Source of the DNA: Eudromia elegans
Lineage: Eukaryota; Chordata; Aves; Tinamiformes; Tinamidae
Reading direction: 5' to 3'
Length of the DNA: 64,000 nt
Assembly (NCBI GenBank): GCA_003342815.1
Contig: PTEX01000234.1
Coordinates: 245,132 to 309,131 of the forward strand
Shown: in pieces, positions 9,901 through 21,054 of the stretch
Layout of the letters: every line of letters starts with the position of its first letter
Numbering within the stretch: position 1 is the first letter of the stretch
Notes under the pieces: generated by a model
Databases searched by the model: none
Told to the model about the DNA's origin: nothing
The model's input: only the letters and a program-made list of their open reading frames with translations
Made by a program: the position numbers and the translations under genes

Positions 9901-12900
9901 ACTACAGATTCTGGAAATTGCACAGCAGAAGAGGCATCAGAATCTGAGGTTGAAAACTCTTCCATGGAAGAGGGGGGAAGTGATGAAGGATCAAATGATG
10001 AATCAGAAGTTGATGCATTAACCAGGAAAGGATTTGAGCAGACTCAAGAGAAGAAAATTGGTAGTAATAAACAGACTGAACTTGAAGCTGTAGAAGATGA
10101 GGAGGATGATGATGTTGAGAATCTGCTGAAGGAGGAAGAAGAATATAAGGAGAAGATAGATTTTTCTGCTGACACAGCAGGTATATAATTGCTAACAACT
10201 TTTTTATTGGGTAAATCATAGAAAGATATTATAAATGTCTGTGTGTATATAAAAATACATATACATACACACACATAGAATATATATAGTACAATTAAAT
10301 ACTAGATTTGGGGAAGCATATTTTGTAGCTACTGAGTAAAACTCCCAAGTTAGGAAACTTGGATTTATTCTTTGTTAAAGTTTTGATTTGCAGTGAAATA
10401 TATAGGTCCTGTATTTTTGCTAAAGTGGTAAGGATTGATTTTATGAAGTCTAAGATTCTGTGTGCATTTTTTATACCTTTTAAGCTTTATGGATATGTCT
10501 ATAAAAACCAAACATGTTTCTTTGTTATCTTTAGAAATTCTTGGGGGACTATTATTAAAATGTGTTAACAGGAGATGCATCATGAAAAACATTAAATCTA
10601 TTATTATATATGGATTATGAAAACAAGATAAACTGTGGGTTGTGTCTAGACTTTTGTGGCATTTGTGGTCACCTTTTTAAGGTTACTTGCGTAGCTTGTA
10701 AGGTTTTTCTGGTTTTGGAGGAGGAATGTAAATTTTTCCATTTTCAGGTGCACTTAAGTGGAAGGAGGACCTCACACAGAAGGCAGCTCAAGTTTTCCTA
10801 AGACAGCAGCAGTCAACTCCCAATCTCCGTAAACTTGTTTATGGAACAGGTATAAATCTGCTAGCAAGTTTCTATCGTCATAGTATATGGTAGCTATGAA
10901 GTTGAAAAATACTTTTTGTCTTCAATTAAAAGCATTTTGATCTTATTTGTTGCAGTAGTGAATTGTTACTCAAGTCTTCTGTTTAAGAAAATCTTTAAAT
11001 GTTTTGGGAAAAAGTCTTTTAAGTAGTTTATTTTTAGTTTACGTCTTATTTTCCTCAATAAAACTTGAAACTCGAGGCAAAAGAGAGATTATGGATGATG
11101 GTAATCTATGTACTATGGTGAAATAATCCAATTTTGCTAATTCAGTTGCTGAGGATGAGGACCGAGAAAGTGAGAATGAAGGTGATGAACTTGGAGGTTT
11201 GTTTCATGTCAGCCGTCCGGACAGAGAATCTAAACAGAAGGCCAATGCTCTTGACTGCTCCAAGTTCCTCGTAGAAAAACCTCAGGACTGGGATTTAGAA
11301 GAGGTAATGCCACCGGCTGGGTGAAGTTCTATTCTGGTTGTATCCTGACTATGTATCATAGAATATACTCAGTTATTACGGAGAAGTGTCACTGAAACAA
11401 ATCTATGGGAATTACAGTTAAAGGGTCCTATCTTTTGCCACTTCTCATTGGAAATACTAGCTAATAGATCCCAAGTTTGGTTTTAAAGGGAGATAAAGGT
11501 AGAAGAGTCAGTTTAGTGCATGACTGTCTTGGCTTACTATCTGGCAGCTCACAGTTCACTGTTCATTTATTGAAAAGTAAAAATGTAGGGATTCATAAGT
11601 GGCAAATAGGGTATGTTAGCCCTTTCCTAGCTGAAGATCTCTGGGCCAATGTTGAGGTGATTTTGCTCTCCTGCTTTCTACTGAAGTATGCTGTAGTTTG
11701 GTAATGATGCCTTGATGTGAGAGGGTCAAATGATCTCTGAGCGGGGGAGATGGCAGAGGAAGTATTTGTGTTGATTTGTAGCTGTGTAAAGCAGTGGCAC
11801 TTTTGTTTCCTCAGGTTATGAGCAGTATTCGGGACTGCTTTGTTACAGGAAAATGGGAAGAAGATAAAGATGCTGCAAAATTGTTAGAGGAAGATGGTAG
11901 GTGTAAGACTTCTATGATAGTGGGTACAGGTGTGTTAAGTAAAATGACTGTATTTACTGTAACACTCAATTATGTACTTAAAGTGTTTTCCATTGCAAAG
12001 CAGTAGTATCTGATCTAGTTTGGTCTTGGAATGGCATACACTTTGATTTCACAAATACAAATAAGGGTTGTATATTGAAAGGCAGAAGGAGAAGCCACTG
12101 GAGACAGTTTTCATTAGAGAATTTTCAAGGGAGAGTATAGAAGACAGAACATGCTTTTAAAACTGTTGATAGAAAAAGTTAATCTGGAGTTAATCTGCTA
12201 AGCTACTAAAAGTATACATACAATGCTGAAAATATCAGATAATGTGGAGAACACCAATAAAATGGTTATTGATCTGTTGTTTTTTCGGTGGGGGGTACCT
12301 GTTGCAGAAGAGCTATATGGGGACTTTGAGGATCTTGAAACGGGTGTTGTGCACAGAGGAAAACCTGCTGCTGAAGGAGATGAGGTGGGACATGTATTTT
12401 GCTTGTTGAGAAATCATTTGTATATGTGCACATATGTACATATACATATGTATTGAAAAAAGAGGTTTTGATAAGTGATAGTCATCTTACGTAATATATG
12501 TCGCTTTCATTACCTAAATCAAAATAAATTAATAATGTAATAGGAACAAGGCTGTGAGGAGGAGAAGGTATATACTATAATGTATATATTAAGGACTGAA
12601 AAATATATAGAAACTGAAAATATCTAGAATTGTATGTGATTTTAATTCTGGGTTGATCTGTTCTTTAAAGTTAATTATGTAGAAGTCACCTCGCTGTTTT
12701 TTAACAGTAGAGGTCAGGCTTAATCAAGAGTTTTAGAAGGTGGAGTTATGAGGGGATTTTTAAAAACAGATGTGGTCATAACAGTTTGTACTATGTCATT
12801 TCATCTTTTAGATGCAAGGGCTTTGTTTAAACACGACTAGCTGTAAACTGGCACAGTTAAGATAACAGGCAAGTTTTAGGGTTTGCTCCCTGATGGCTAG

Positions 12901-15900
12901 TTTGATGTTAAATCACAAAGTGTCTTTTAGTGAAAAAAGGCAAGTGATTTGATTATGAAATGCGTTAGTTATTGCTGAAGATATATATTTTGTAAACAAC
13001 TTATTTTTGAAAATGGAAAGATTTTATAAGTGTAACTTGCATTATGACTCTATAGTACCTTTTTTTTTAAGTAGCATATTAGACTGCTAACCATAATGGC
13101 TTGTTTTTAATGAGCACTTCTTATGTTTGGAAACTTCCTGATGGTTAGTCTGGAAGCGAACAAGAGGAGAAAGAAGGAAAAAAGGCCAAATCAGAAGCTG
13201 AGGAGGAAGAAAAGAAAAAGGAACGCATGGACAAGAAACGGAAATTGAAAGAAATGTTTGATGCGGAGTATGATGAAGGGGATGCCACATACTTTGATGA
13301 TCTTAAAGAAGAAATGCATAAGCAAGCCCAGGTATGAGCTGTCAGTCTTGCAATTTATCTCACTGCATATCTTCAGAAATACCCACAGAGTTTTCCTCTG
13401 GAAACACCTGACAAAAAAAATGTATGCTTATAATTTTTTTATCATTCAACTTCTTGATTCCATAAGCCTTAAAGGAAAGGGGCAAAAAAAGAGCAACTAA
13501 AGGGATAAAAAAAGAAAAATCACAAGATTACATTTAAATCACATTCTTGGTTAACTACATTTAAAATAGCTGAAAATATGAGGTTTTTATTTTGCACAAA
13601 AAGGTGTTAGTTCTTTATGATGTCAGTAAGAAAGGAGCTCAGACTTTGTAAAGTATCATTTAAAATGCCATTTGTTAGCAGTAATGCTGTAAGAAGAAAG
13701 AGGATTAGCGTAGATAATCTTCCAGCCCCTCAGATGCTGGGAACCCCACGTTGTCCAGCATCAACCGGGTCTCAATTAGGATGTGGCACGCTGTGCCAAT
13801 CCTTTCTGTGAAAAGGGTTATCCCCTTTGGGGCTTTTGAGTTCCTACAGGATTTTCTTAATATAAAACAATTGTATTCATCCTTTTTAATGTCAAACAAA
13901 AAGGATATTTCCCTAGAAATTGTTGTTGCTTTTTCAGATAAAGACAAGGACATGCAGGTGGTCTAACGGCCAATGCCAAGTGGCCTGACTTACAGGCTCC
14001 TTCGTTACAAGCAACCAGCTAAGTTTAACCTGTGGAAAACATATTTGTAGCACAACAGGCCTGAAGCTCAAACTGTGAGCACTGCAGCTCGGGCCTGTGC
14101 CTGCTCAGGTTAACTCTTAGGTGGCTCACTAGCTCCTTGCTCTGGAGCAGTCTTCTAGTTAAGATTATTACAGAAGCGTTATCTAAACTTTTATTAATAA
14201 GAGTTTTTTTTCTTTGTGAATTGTGAAGCTTTTTGGTGCTTTGTTTTTTTATAGTTATCCACCGATTACTTAATGGTGTAACTAGGGTGAGGTAGGTTTA
14301 CAAAAAAATTGTAAGGAGTTAGGGATTTTTGAGGAGAGGAAAGAGCTTCTTTATCTGAAAAAAGGCCAAAATCCTTCTCATACTAACTTCAATCAAATAT
14401 TTTCCCAGTGGTATTTTTAGTGTGGCTTTTGCAGTGTTATAAATGGATAAGGAGGTTCAGTGAAGCAGCCTTTTCATCAAGCTGTCAAGCTATTTTGAGA
14501 AAAATAATTGATGACCTCTGCTCTGTATGGCTGGTGGGAGTCCTTGGGTAAGGGTATGCAGAATCTGAGGTGCTGATTTTTTTNNNNNNNNNNNNNNNNN
14601 NNNNNNNNNTTTTTTTTTTTCCTTAAGCTCCTGTAAACTTAAAAGTAGCTTTTTTCTTAAGCTGACTTCGAAGAACATTACCTTATTTTAGTAATAATTT
14701 CAAATTGTCTTCTAACAAAGACTTGCCCTAAATAATCAGTAAACTAATTGTTACCCCGTGGCATTAACCTGTGACATAAGTGACCGTATGAGCCCTGGTT
14801 TGCCTTATGTGCTGTCGAAGAACACTTCAAACATTAACCAGGTGATTCCAGGAGCAGGATAAGAGACAATTTACAGTTTTCACTTGATGTCTGTTTCAGA
14901 AATATGTATTCAACAGTCACTGTGATCCTGCTATAGGAGGGAAGAGCAATGACCTCAGCCTGTAAAGCTGCTTAAAAAATAGAACTTGTTCTACAGTGTT
15001 CCTTCTGTATGTTAGTACCCTGAGGCATTAAATAGTTGGTTTAGATAAACATGGCATCTTGACATATTTCATAGCTGAACATCAAAAGCCACCACCACTG
15101 TTATTTTTCAAGGGATTTTTGTTAAATGTTTACACAGGAACTGCATGCATGTGGCATAGAAGAGCTTTAAAAGACTCCTCTGAGGACACAGGGTGTTTGA
15201 GGACATAGGCAGCAGCATGAAAGTATTTCTGTAAGATAGGAGGCCAGCCTATAGGCAACATCTTAAAGAGCAGGATGCAAACTTGAAAACATACTTGGGC
15301 TCCTAAATCAAAAAGGTTGACAGTTGTGTCTTTAAAATCCCAAGCTACCATTATGAAAGGCATATCACAAGTCCCTGGGTCATTTGCTTCTCTGAGGGCA
15401 CTGTCTTTCAAGTGACTAACAGGCCCACTTGGGGTTTTAAATTGGACAGAATTCATGATGACAGAGATCTTATTCTGAAGAAAAGGCACAGAAACGATGG
15501 GCTTTTCCCTCAAAGGTATGATATAAATGTTAGCATGTTTTAAGCAGAACTAATGCCTTCTGAGCAAGTAAATAACTTGAATTTTGTAAAAGACTTGATG
15601 TATTTCCCTTTGTTGCATAGCTTAATCGAGCTGAATTTGAAGATCAAGATGATGAGACCAGAGTACAGTATGAGGGCTTCCGACCTGGGATGTATGTTCG
15701 GCTAGAGATTGAGAATGTCCCCTGTGAATTTGTCCTGAATTTTGACCCTCATTATCCTATTATTCTGGGTGGCTTAGGCAACAGTGAAGGAAACGTTGGA
15801 TATGTACAGGTAAGTAGCCAGAGCTGTGAATGTCCTCTGTAACTGCACAGGTGTGTTCCAGCATGGTTGGAGTCACTTTTGGTTTTCTGATTGCTAAGGA

Positions 15901-18900
15901 TATGGTAAGCAGAGAAATCTTCATCTTTGTCTTGAATAGGAAGCTTACTTTTGAAACAATTATCTCTACAGTCACAGACGCTGTTTTTTTGCAGGCTTAA
16001 CTGAATGACTGGAAGAGAAATTTGTAATTTATATTATGATTCTGTAGGGAGGTCTCAGTCAAGAAGGTTACTAAATCACAAGCTTAAATTGTACTCAGTT
16101 CATGGTATAAAGACAAGTGACTACAGAAAAAATTAGGAGCATGTAAATCTCTAAATATCATAGAGGCTCATATACCCACAAATATGATTTTCAAGTAAGT
16201 GAAATGCTAACTAGCTTTATCTTGTCTAATGTTAATGAAAATGTCTTAAAATATAAAGCTAACTGAATAAAACAAATGGTAGTTTCTTGGTAATGTGGTA
16301 GTTTAATTTTTGTAAATTGCTTTTGATCATTTCTAAAATAAAGGCTTGAATTTCAATAATAATGTTGTTATCCTGTAACAGCACTGTTCATCTTTCCTTC
16401 TGCTCAGCTGCGCCTGAAGAAGCACCGCTGGTATAAGAAAATCCTTAAGACACGTGACCCTCTAATCCTCTCGTTGGGGTGGAGGAGGTTTCAGACTATC
16501 CCCATGTTCTACATTGAAGATCACAATGGGCGCCACCGGCTCCTGAAGTACACGCCCCAGCACATGCACTGTGGGGCCACTTTCTGGGGTGAGTGTGAGT
16601 CCCTACAAAGTTCCCAAGCTTAGAGGACATATCAGAAATTCCTTAAAAAACAACCATGCAGCCCTGGCATCCCATCCACCCCCACAACCAGCTAGTCGCT
16701 TTTGGGATAAGCCAGGAACTTTAAAAAGTTAACTTCCCTGTGGAATATAATTATAATAGCTATGTGGGAGAGTTTGTGTGCAGAGTCAAACTCTGCAAAA
16801 CAGTCCCTAAGATTTCTTGTGCAAATAATTCCTTGAACTTCAGTGAGGCTGTTTAGGTGAGTAGTGGGTCAAATGCTTTGCTTAAACTGTTTGTAGTCTT
16901 ACTGGTTGGAACATGCAGCACAGGAGCTTTCTGTTTTGTATTGAGTACACTAAGCTCCCTTTAAATAGAGATTAGATGTTATGTAGTAAAATGCTTTATT
17001 TTAATTCTCTTGTAGGCCCCATTACTCCTCAGGGCACTGGATTTTTGGCAGTTCAGTCTGTCAGTGGCACAACGGTAGGTCTCTCATGGGTTTGGGAAGA
17101 AGACTTCTGTATATGAGAACAGACATATTGTAGGATCTGAAGTCAGAGAACTTCAGCTTTTGAAAGATGATTTTTGAAAGAATGATATAGATGAACATTT
17201 AGTTTTTTGTAATGGTTTAAATCTACACTAAAAATGACAAATGTAGCTTTACTAGTTTTTGTGGAAGATTTTGTCCCTACTAATTTTTCAGACACTAAGG
17301 ATTTAGATAATTTAAAATACTTTTCACAGGATGAGCTATTGATATTTCTTTTGACAAAGCTGGTCCTCAGTGTGGTGTGGTTGGTGGGGTTTTTTTTTGT
17401 GTTTGGTTTTGGTTTTTTTTTTTTATTAGGATGCTTATGAGTATCTGAATTATTCTAAATAATGTTTAAACAGTATTTACCAAATGTGCTCATTGCCTGT
17501 ACATTACCCAGAGGCAGATTGTTTCTTACATGCAGCACATAGCAGAAGCTTCAGAAGGTGCTGTCATGGACATGGCAGAGTGGTGTTTATCATCTCCCTC
17601 CTAAAATACACCGTTTGTAAGTGTCCTGGCATAGTTATCCTGTTAGGTGTATTAGAAGACTTTTTTCATTACACAGCACTAAGGTGTTAGTGACTTACAG
17701 TAGTGCACAAAGGCCTGGTTTGCCCTGAGATGTTCTGCCTGTGTAAGATGGTTTCCAAAAGACCACAGTAAAGCACATGAAAGGGCTCCTAGTTTGCTTC
17801 CGAGTTAACTGTAACCTCTCTCCTGTGTTTCAGCCTGATTTCCGGATAGCTGCCACGGGAGTTGTGCTCGATTTGGACAAATCCATAACTATAGTGAAGA
17901 AGTTAAAGTTGACTGGCTTTCCATTCAAAATTTTTAAAAACACTTCATTTATTAAGGTATGTATGTTTGCATACTGCAAAACCGTAAGTATCAATGCTAA
18001 GGAGAAGTAAATTTGGACTCTGCTTATCTGGCTTCCCAGAGGCAGAAGTTCCCTGTAGTCATTGTAGATTTCTGGATCTCAGTAGCTGTTTGTGTGTTTT
18101 GAGCACTGCTCAGTGCAGTCTTTAAAGGTACTGGCCATTGGTCAATAAATATAAACTATTTATCAGGCAAGTGCTGGAACAGTCTCCATGCCCAGTGTCA
18201 TCCAGGCAGTTTGATCCTGGCTCTCTTGAACCGTGGGCTCAATGGTGACTTCCAGCAGTGCTTAGGACTGCACAGCTGGGAGAGTGATGAAGTTTAGGGC
18301 AAAAAGTGTTGCAGGAGTGAATTTATAGCTGCCCTTAATTGGGCTTTCTGGCTGAGGAAGAGGTTAAGTTACTCTGGAATTGGGACAGTGAGCAACTAAG
18401 TACTCTCACGCTAATCAGCCAGGTACTGAAGTGTTCATGTTAAGTATACACAGAGGTTTTTTTACCTTTTCATAAATGAAAGGTCAGAAAATGAAGTACT
18501 TAGTACTTCTAAGGCTGAGTCCTGGGGAGCTTACTTTGCTTTAAGATACAGTGAAGTACTTCAAAAGTAGACTGGACAGATTCTCTCAAATTTCTTCAAT
18601 TTTAAAGACAAAGATATATTTATACATGTCTTTGATTATGTAACACAAATATTTTTATTAACTTAGCTTTAACAAGTCAGTAGTTTTTATTGTGATGAGC
18701 ACACTTGGTGTAAAAACAGCATTCTGTTTTTCCAGTTACTTCACAAGATATGGCAGAGGGGGAATTACTTAGACTTTTGTGGGCTACATGGGCCAAAAAG
18801 ATGGATTTAACATGGTGAATAGAGGTATGTAATTCTCACTTTCAGGGAATGTTTAACTCTCAACTGGAAGTGGCTAAATTTGAAGGTGCAGCAATCCGTA

Positions 18901-20871
18901 CTGTAAGTGGTATCAGAGGACAGATCAAAAAGGCCCTCAGAGCTCCAGCAGGTGCTTTTAGAGCAACGTTTGAAGACAAGTTGCTAATGAGTGGTAAGTT
19001 GTACTGTCTTTGTAAGTGTTGAATGGGACTGGCATGTGGTCTAGATGTTATTTATCTAACCTGCACAGGTAATTGTTTTTTAGACTGCAGATGTGCTGAA
19101 CTGTGCTTTCAAAGCAAGTGATATATTTTCTTTTCTTTCAGATATTGTCTTTGTGAGGACTTGGTATCCTGTTTCTATCCCAGCATTTTATAACCCAGTA
19201 ACATCCTTGCTGCAGCCAGCAGGTGAGAAAGATAGTTGGAGAGGAATGAAGACAACAGGCCAGCTGAGAAAAGAAAGAGGCATCAAATTGAAACAAAATA
19301 AAGATTCTCTCTATAAGGTATGTTTGCTGTGTTTGTAATCACTTGTTTAAAAAAAGAAATCTCCTTAAATCTACTTGATCCTAGACCTGTGCAAATTGAG
19401 AGCAGCGTAAGCAGATGTTCATTGCGTAGGTATATGTGTTTTTGTATTTTTATCCTTGGGGCACAGGCTTTCCACTGCTTCCTTCCTGTGCTCTGCCCAG
19501 AAAGACAAGTGTTGTGGGTCAGTGAGAGTTTATGAAGTAAGCTGTAGAGCAGAAGTCTCCTCTAAAAGCATGCTGAGACTTCTGTCGTAGTAGAACTGGG
19601 GTGAACGTACCATTCACAGCCAGGTGCGAAAGATGCTGGAGAACTGTTTCTGAAAAGTGGAAAATGAAATGAAAGCTTTTGAAAATCATGATTCTTGCAT
19701 GGTTTATATTTGTTCTTTAGCCTATAGTGAGGGAGAAAAGGCATTTCAATAAGCTGCACATCCCCAAAGCGCTGCAGAAGGCTCTGCCTTTTAAGAACAA
19801 GCCTAAGAATCTGGAGAAGAAGGGCAAGACTCCAAGAGACCAGTGGAGACCAGCTGTTATCAGGGAGCCTCATGAAAGAAGGGTAAGGATCACTTATTCT
19901 GGAAACAAGCGCTTTCCTAGAGAAAATGTGGTACTTAGACCATTTCTAACTGTGTTTTTTAAGCACTTGATTGTGCTGCTTCTCTCTTTGTATTTGCATA
20001 TGCGTGGAAAAAATAGCTTAATGGAATAATTCTCAGTGGAAAAATTGCCTCCACTATTTGTTTTATTACTTTTTCATGCTTGGTACACATAGGGAATTGG
20101 GCTTGAGTGACTATATATTAAGCTAGTAGGTCATCTGAAACCTAAATGCGACTTGTCCTTGTCGTGACATTTTCAAGGCATTTCAGTTGGGTGCAGTGCT
20201 CTCGCAGTGCAGGTGACTGAAATTAACAGCTGTAGGCCTTCATTTGTCTTGTCATTGCTATTCATTATTAACAAAGAGAGGGCTTGAAGCAAGTAACCTA
20301 CTTAAAAAGCTCAGAATTGCAAAGAACTTGCAAAGGCAAGAGGAGCCAAACTTCACTTCAGTTTTTCTGAGAAGGTTTGTATCTCATGGTGGCAGTTAGG
20401 CATAGCCTTTCAAATAAAATATAACCAAAGTCAGAGTTCTCCAAAATAAACCTTTAATTACCGTATCAACAAGTTAAATAAAATCATGTTAGAAATTGGG
20501 AAACAAGTGCAAAAATCATCAAGGACTTGCCCTGAATTTCTTGTTCATTGTGTTGGTCTTTAGTGAAGTTAAAACTGGTTTTGCTCACCAAAAATTGAAC
20601 TGCTTGTGTATCAATACTTTGTTTTCTCTTTCAGATATCTGCCTTGATCAGTGCATTGAGTACAGTGAATAAGTACAAGATGAAGAAGGCCAAAGTAAAA
20701 CATCGGCAGCAGGTTAAGGAATATCTGAAAGTTAAGCAGAAGGAAGAGGAACAGAAATTAAAGAGGCAAAAGGAGGCTAAGAAAAAAATCTATCGAATGT
20801 TGGGACAAAGAGAGAAAAAGAGGCAGAAGTCAAGCTTGAAAGGGTCTGGTGAAGGAGACAAGAGTATGTAA
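3814..20871 (+). CDS. BMS1: BMS1 ribosome biogenesis factor (22 coding exons, 1307 residues)
   Basis: BMS1 is the nucleolar GTPase of the small-subunit processome; with RCL1 and the U3 snoRNP it drives pre-18S rRNA processing and 40S assembly. Coding exons: 3814-3989, 4067-4257, 5045-5124, 5420-5608, 6051-6193, 7194-7315, 7737-7933, 8655-8794, 9372-10180, 10748-10849, 11146-11303, 11815-11896, 12308-12384, 13149-13331, 15621-15809, 16408-16588, 17016-17074, 17834-17956, 18846-18993, 19142-19317, 19721-19882, 20635-20871. All introns are GT-AG and the phases join to 3924 nt. Visible parts are a Lys/Arg-rich N-terminus, a P-loop GPPKVGKST (residues 89-97), a G4-like THLD (184-187), an AARP2CN-type region (about 230-320), a long acidic disordered region (about 425-680), and the conserved C-terminal ribosome-biogenesis domain (about 860-1180) with a basic tail. 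The start has a strong Kozak context (GCCATGG). The length is close to human (1282); most of the difference lies in the acidic region. Introns contain no second gene that I can support. Confidence 0.98.
4067..4257 (+). CDS. BMS1: BMS1 exon 3, residues 59-122 (P-loop)
   Basis: It encodes the Pro-rich lead-in, a beta strand written as six GTG valine codons (4137-4154) and the Walker A/G1 motif GPPKVGKST at 4155-4181. It ends in GPVTIVS. The intron before it is only 77 bp. Confidence 0.96.
5045..5124 (+). CDS. BMS1: BMS1 exon 4, residues 123-149
   Basis: It encodes the [12 protein letters not shown] stretch and DLAKVADL of the G domain, between the G1 and G4 motifs. The acceptor is TTTTTCAG and the donor GTAAGT. 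Confidence 0.96.
5420..5608 (+). CDS. BMS1: BMS1 exon 5, residues 150-212 (G4 motif)
   Basis: It encodes [10 protein letters not shown] and then GVLTHLDTF, where THLD (184-187) takes the place of the G4 NKxD of ordinary GTPases. The exon is in phase 0 at both ends and ends in TEVYP. Confidence 0.97.
6051..6193 (+). CDS. BMS1: BMS1 exon 6, residues 213-259
   Basis: It encodes [15 protein letters not shown] and the conserved [14 protein letters not shown] stretch, closing the G domain and entering the AARP2CN-type domain. Confidence 0.97.
7194..7315 (+). CDS. BMS1: BMS1 exon 7, residues 260-300
   Basis: It encodes [28 protein letters not shown] and NKSQIHMP, part of the AARP2CN-type domain. 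The acceptor tract is interrupted by purines (ACGTTGGCTAG), but the phase and protein match fix the boundary. Confidence 0.95.
7737..7933 (+). CDS. BMS1: BMS1 exon 8, residues 301-366
   Basis: It encodes [17 protein letters not shown], the [20 protein letters not shown] stretch and [14 protein letters not shown], all highly conserved in vertebrate BMS1. Confidence 0.96.
8655..8794 (+). CDS. BMS1: BMS1 exon 9, residues 367-412
   Basis: It encodes [19 protein letters not shown] and the SEDIERQ stretch before the acidic region. The donor GTAAGC at 8795 splits a Glu codon and is followed by a long T-rich tract (8803-8846). Confidence 0.94.
9372..10180 (+). CDS. BMS1: BMS1 exon 10, residues 413-682 (acidic region)
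   Basis: This is the largest exon (809 bp). It starts with FVMPKEER, as in the family, and then runs through Asp/Glu/Ser-rich blocks broken by short conserved islands such as [12 protein letters not shown] and [10 protein letters not shown]. It ends near [14 protein letters not shown]. It is predicted to be disordered with many casein-kinase-2-type Ser/Glu sites. The acceptor tract before 9372 is weak in pyrimidines. Confidence 0.95.
10748..10849 (+). CDS. BMS1: BMS1 exon 11, residues 683-716
   Basis: It encodes [14 protein letters not shown], the [14 protein letters not shown] stretch and YGT, a conserved helix-rich island after the acidic region. Confidence 0.95.
11146..11303 (+). CDS. BMS1: BMS1 exon 12, residues 717-769
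   Basis: It encodes an acidic start and then [35 protein letters not shown], conserved across vertebrates. The exon joins exon 11 inside a Val codon. Confidence 0.95.
11815..11896 (+). CDS. BMS1: BMS1 exon 13, residues 770-796
   Basis: It encodes [19 protein letters not shown] and AAKLLEED, nearly the same as the human segment. Acceptor TTTCCTCAG, donor GTAGGT. Confidence 0.95.
12308..12384 (+). CDS. BMS1: BMS1 exon 14, residues 797-822
   Basis: It encodes [19 protein letters not shown], a strongly conserved stretch, followed by a variable linker. Acceptor GTTGCAG, donor GTGGGA. Confidence 0.94.
13149..13331 (+). CDS. BMS1: BMS1 exon 15, residues 823-883
   Basis: It encodes a Lys/Glu-rich linker and then [17 protein letters not shown] and [15 protein letters not shown], which open the C-terminal domain. 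The acceptor (TTCCTGATGGTTAG) has a poor pyrimidine tract, but the frame and conservation are clear. Confidence 0.94.
14584..14609. other. Short assembly gap in BMS1 intron 15
   Basis: Twenty-six N lie inside a long T run, so this is most likely a homopolymer that could not be sized. Confidence 0.98.
15621..15809 (+). CDS. BMS1: BMS1 exon 16, residues 884-946
   Basis: It encodes [37 protein letters not shown] and the [20 protein letters not shown] stretch, a hallmark of the BMS1/TSR1 C-terminal domain. Phase 0 at both ends. Confidence 0.97.
16408..16588 (+). CDS. BMS1: BMS1 exon 17, residues 947-1006
   Basis: It encodes [18 protein letters not shown], the [19 protein letters not shown] stretch and [13 protein letters not shown] of the C-terminal ribosome-biogenesis domain. 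Confidence 0.97.
17016..17074 (+). CDS. BMS1: BMS1 exon 18, residues 1007-1026
   Basis: A short 59-bp exon encoding [20 protein letters not shown]. Its size and phases (2 nt completing Gly, then 19 codons) fit both neighbours. Confidence 0.96.
17834..17956 (+). CDS. BMS1: BMS1 exon 19, residues 1027-1067
   Basis: It encodes [38 protein letters not shown] and K, nearly unchanged from the human protein. Confidence 0.97.
18846..18993 (+). CDS. BMS1: BMS1 exon 20, residues 1068-1116
   Basis: It encodes [36 protein letters not shown] and FEDKLLMS. The following intron is only 148 bp. Confidence 0.97.
19142..19317 (+). CDS. BMS1: BMS1 exon 21, residues 1117-1175
   Basis: It encodes [37 protein letters not shown] and TGQLRKERG, the end of the conserved C-terminal fold. 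Confidence 0.97.
19721..19882 (+). CDS. BMS1: BMS1 exon 22, residues 1176-1229
   Basis: It encodes the basic [20 protein letters not shown] stretch and [12 protein letters not shown]. It is conserved and probably contacts RNA or other processome subunits (inference). Confidence 0.96.
20635..20871 (+). CDS. BMS1: BMS1 exon 23 (coding part), residues 1230-1307 and stop
   Basis: It encodes a Lys/Glu-rich coiled-coil-like tail ([18 protein letters not shown]) ending [16 protein letters not shown] with stop TAA at 20869-20871. The last residues differ from human, as expected at the variable C-terminus. Confidence 0.95.
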   Translation: MSALISALSTVNKYKMKKAKVKHRQQVKEYLKVKQKEEEQKLKRQKEAKKKIYRMLGQREKKRQKSSLKGSGEGDKSM

Positions 20872-20934
20872 ACTTGCTTCAGATTTTGGGCCAAATAGGT
20901 TTTTTTTTGTTTGTTTGTTTGTTCGTTTTTGTTG

Positions 20935-20975
<41 letters not shown>

Positions 20976-21050
20976 TAGCTATGCAATTTTCTCTTGAAGA
21001 AAAAAAAAGGCCTTGGACTGCATTAAAGTTGCTTTTAAGAGAAGAAAACA
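20872..21050 (+). other. BMS1: BMS1 3'UTR (end approximate)
   Basis: This non-coding stretch follows the stop. It contains GTTT repeats and a run of 32 T (20937-20968), then the variant signal ATTAAA at 21022-21027. I see no canonical AATAAA between the stop and about 23465, so ATTAAA, or TATAAA near 21095, is the likely signal. Confidence 0.5.
21022..21027 (+). terminator. BMS1: Probable BMS1 polyadenylation signal (ATTAAA)
   Basis: The second commonest vertebrate hexamer, 151 bases after the stop codon, followed by a T-rich GTTGCTTTT element. It is the nearest credible signal. Confidence 0.45.
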
Positions 21051-21054
21051 AAAC

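Noticed and set aside
9300-10274. Ser/Phe-rich minus-strand open frames opposite BMS1 exon 10
   Set aside because: They are the antisense shadow of Glu/Asp codons (GAA, GAT, GAG) in the acidic exon.
13705-13966. Overlapping open frames on both strands in intron 15, considered as a transposon remnant
   Set aside because: No transposase, reverse transcriptase or terminal-repeat signature could be seen.
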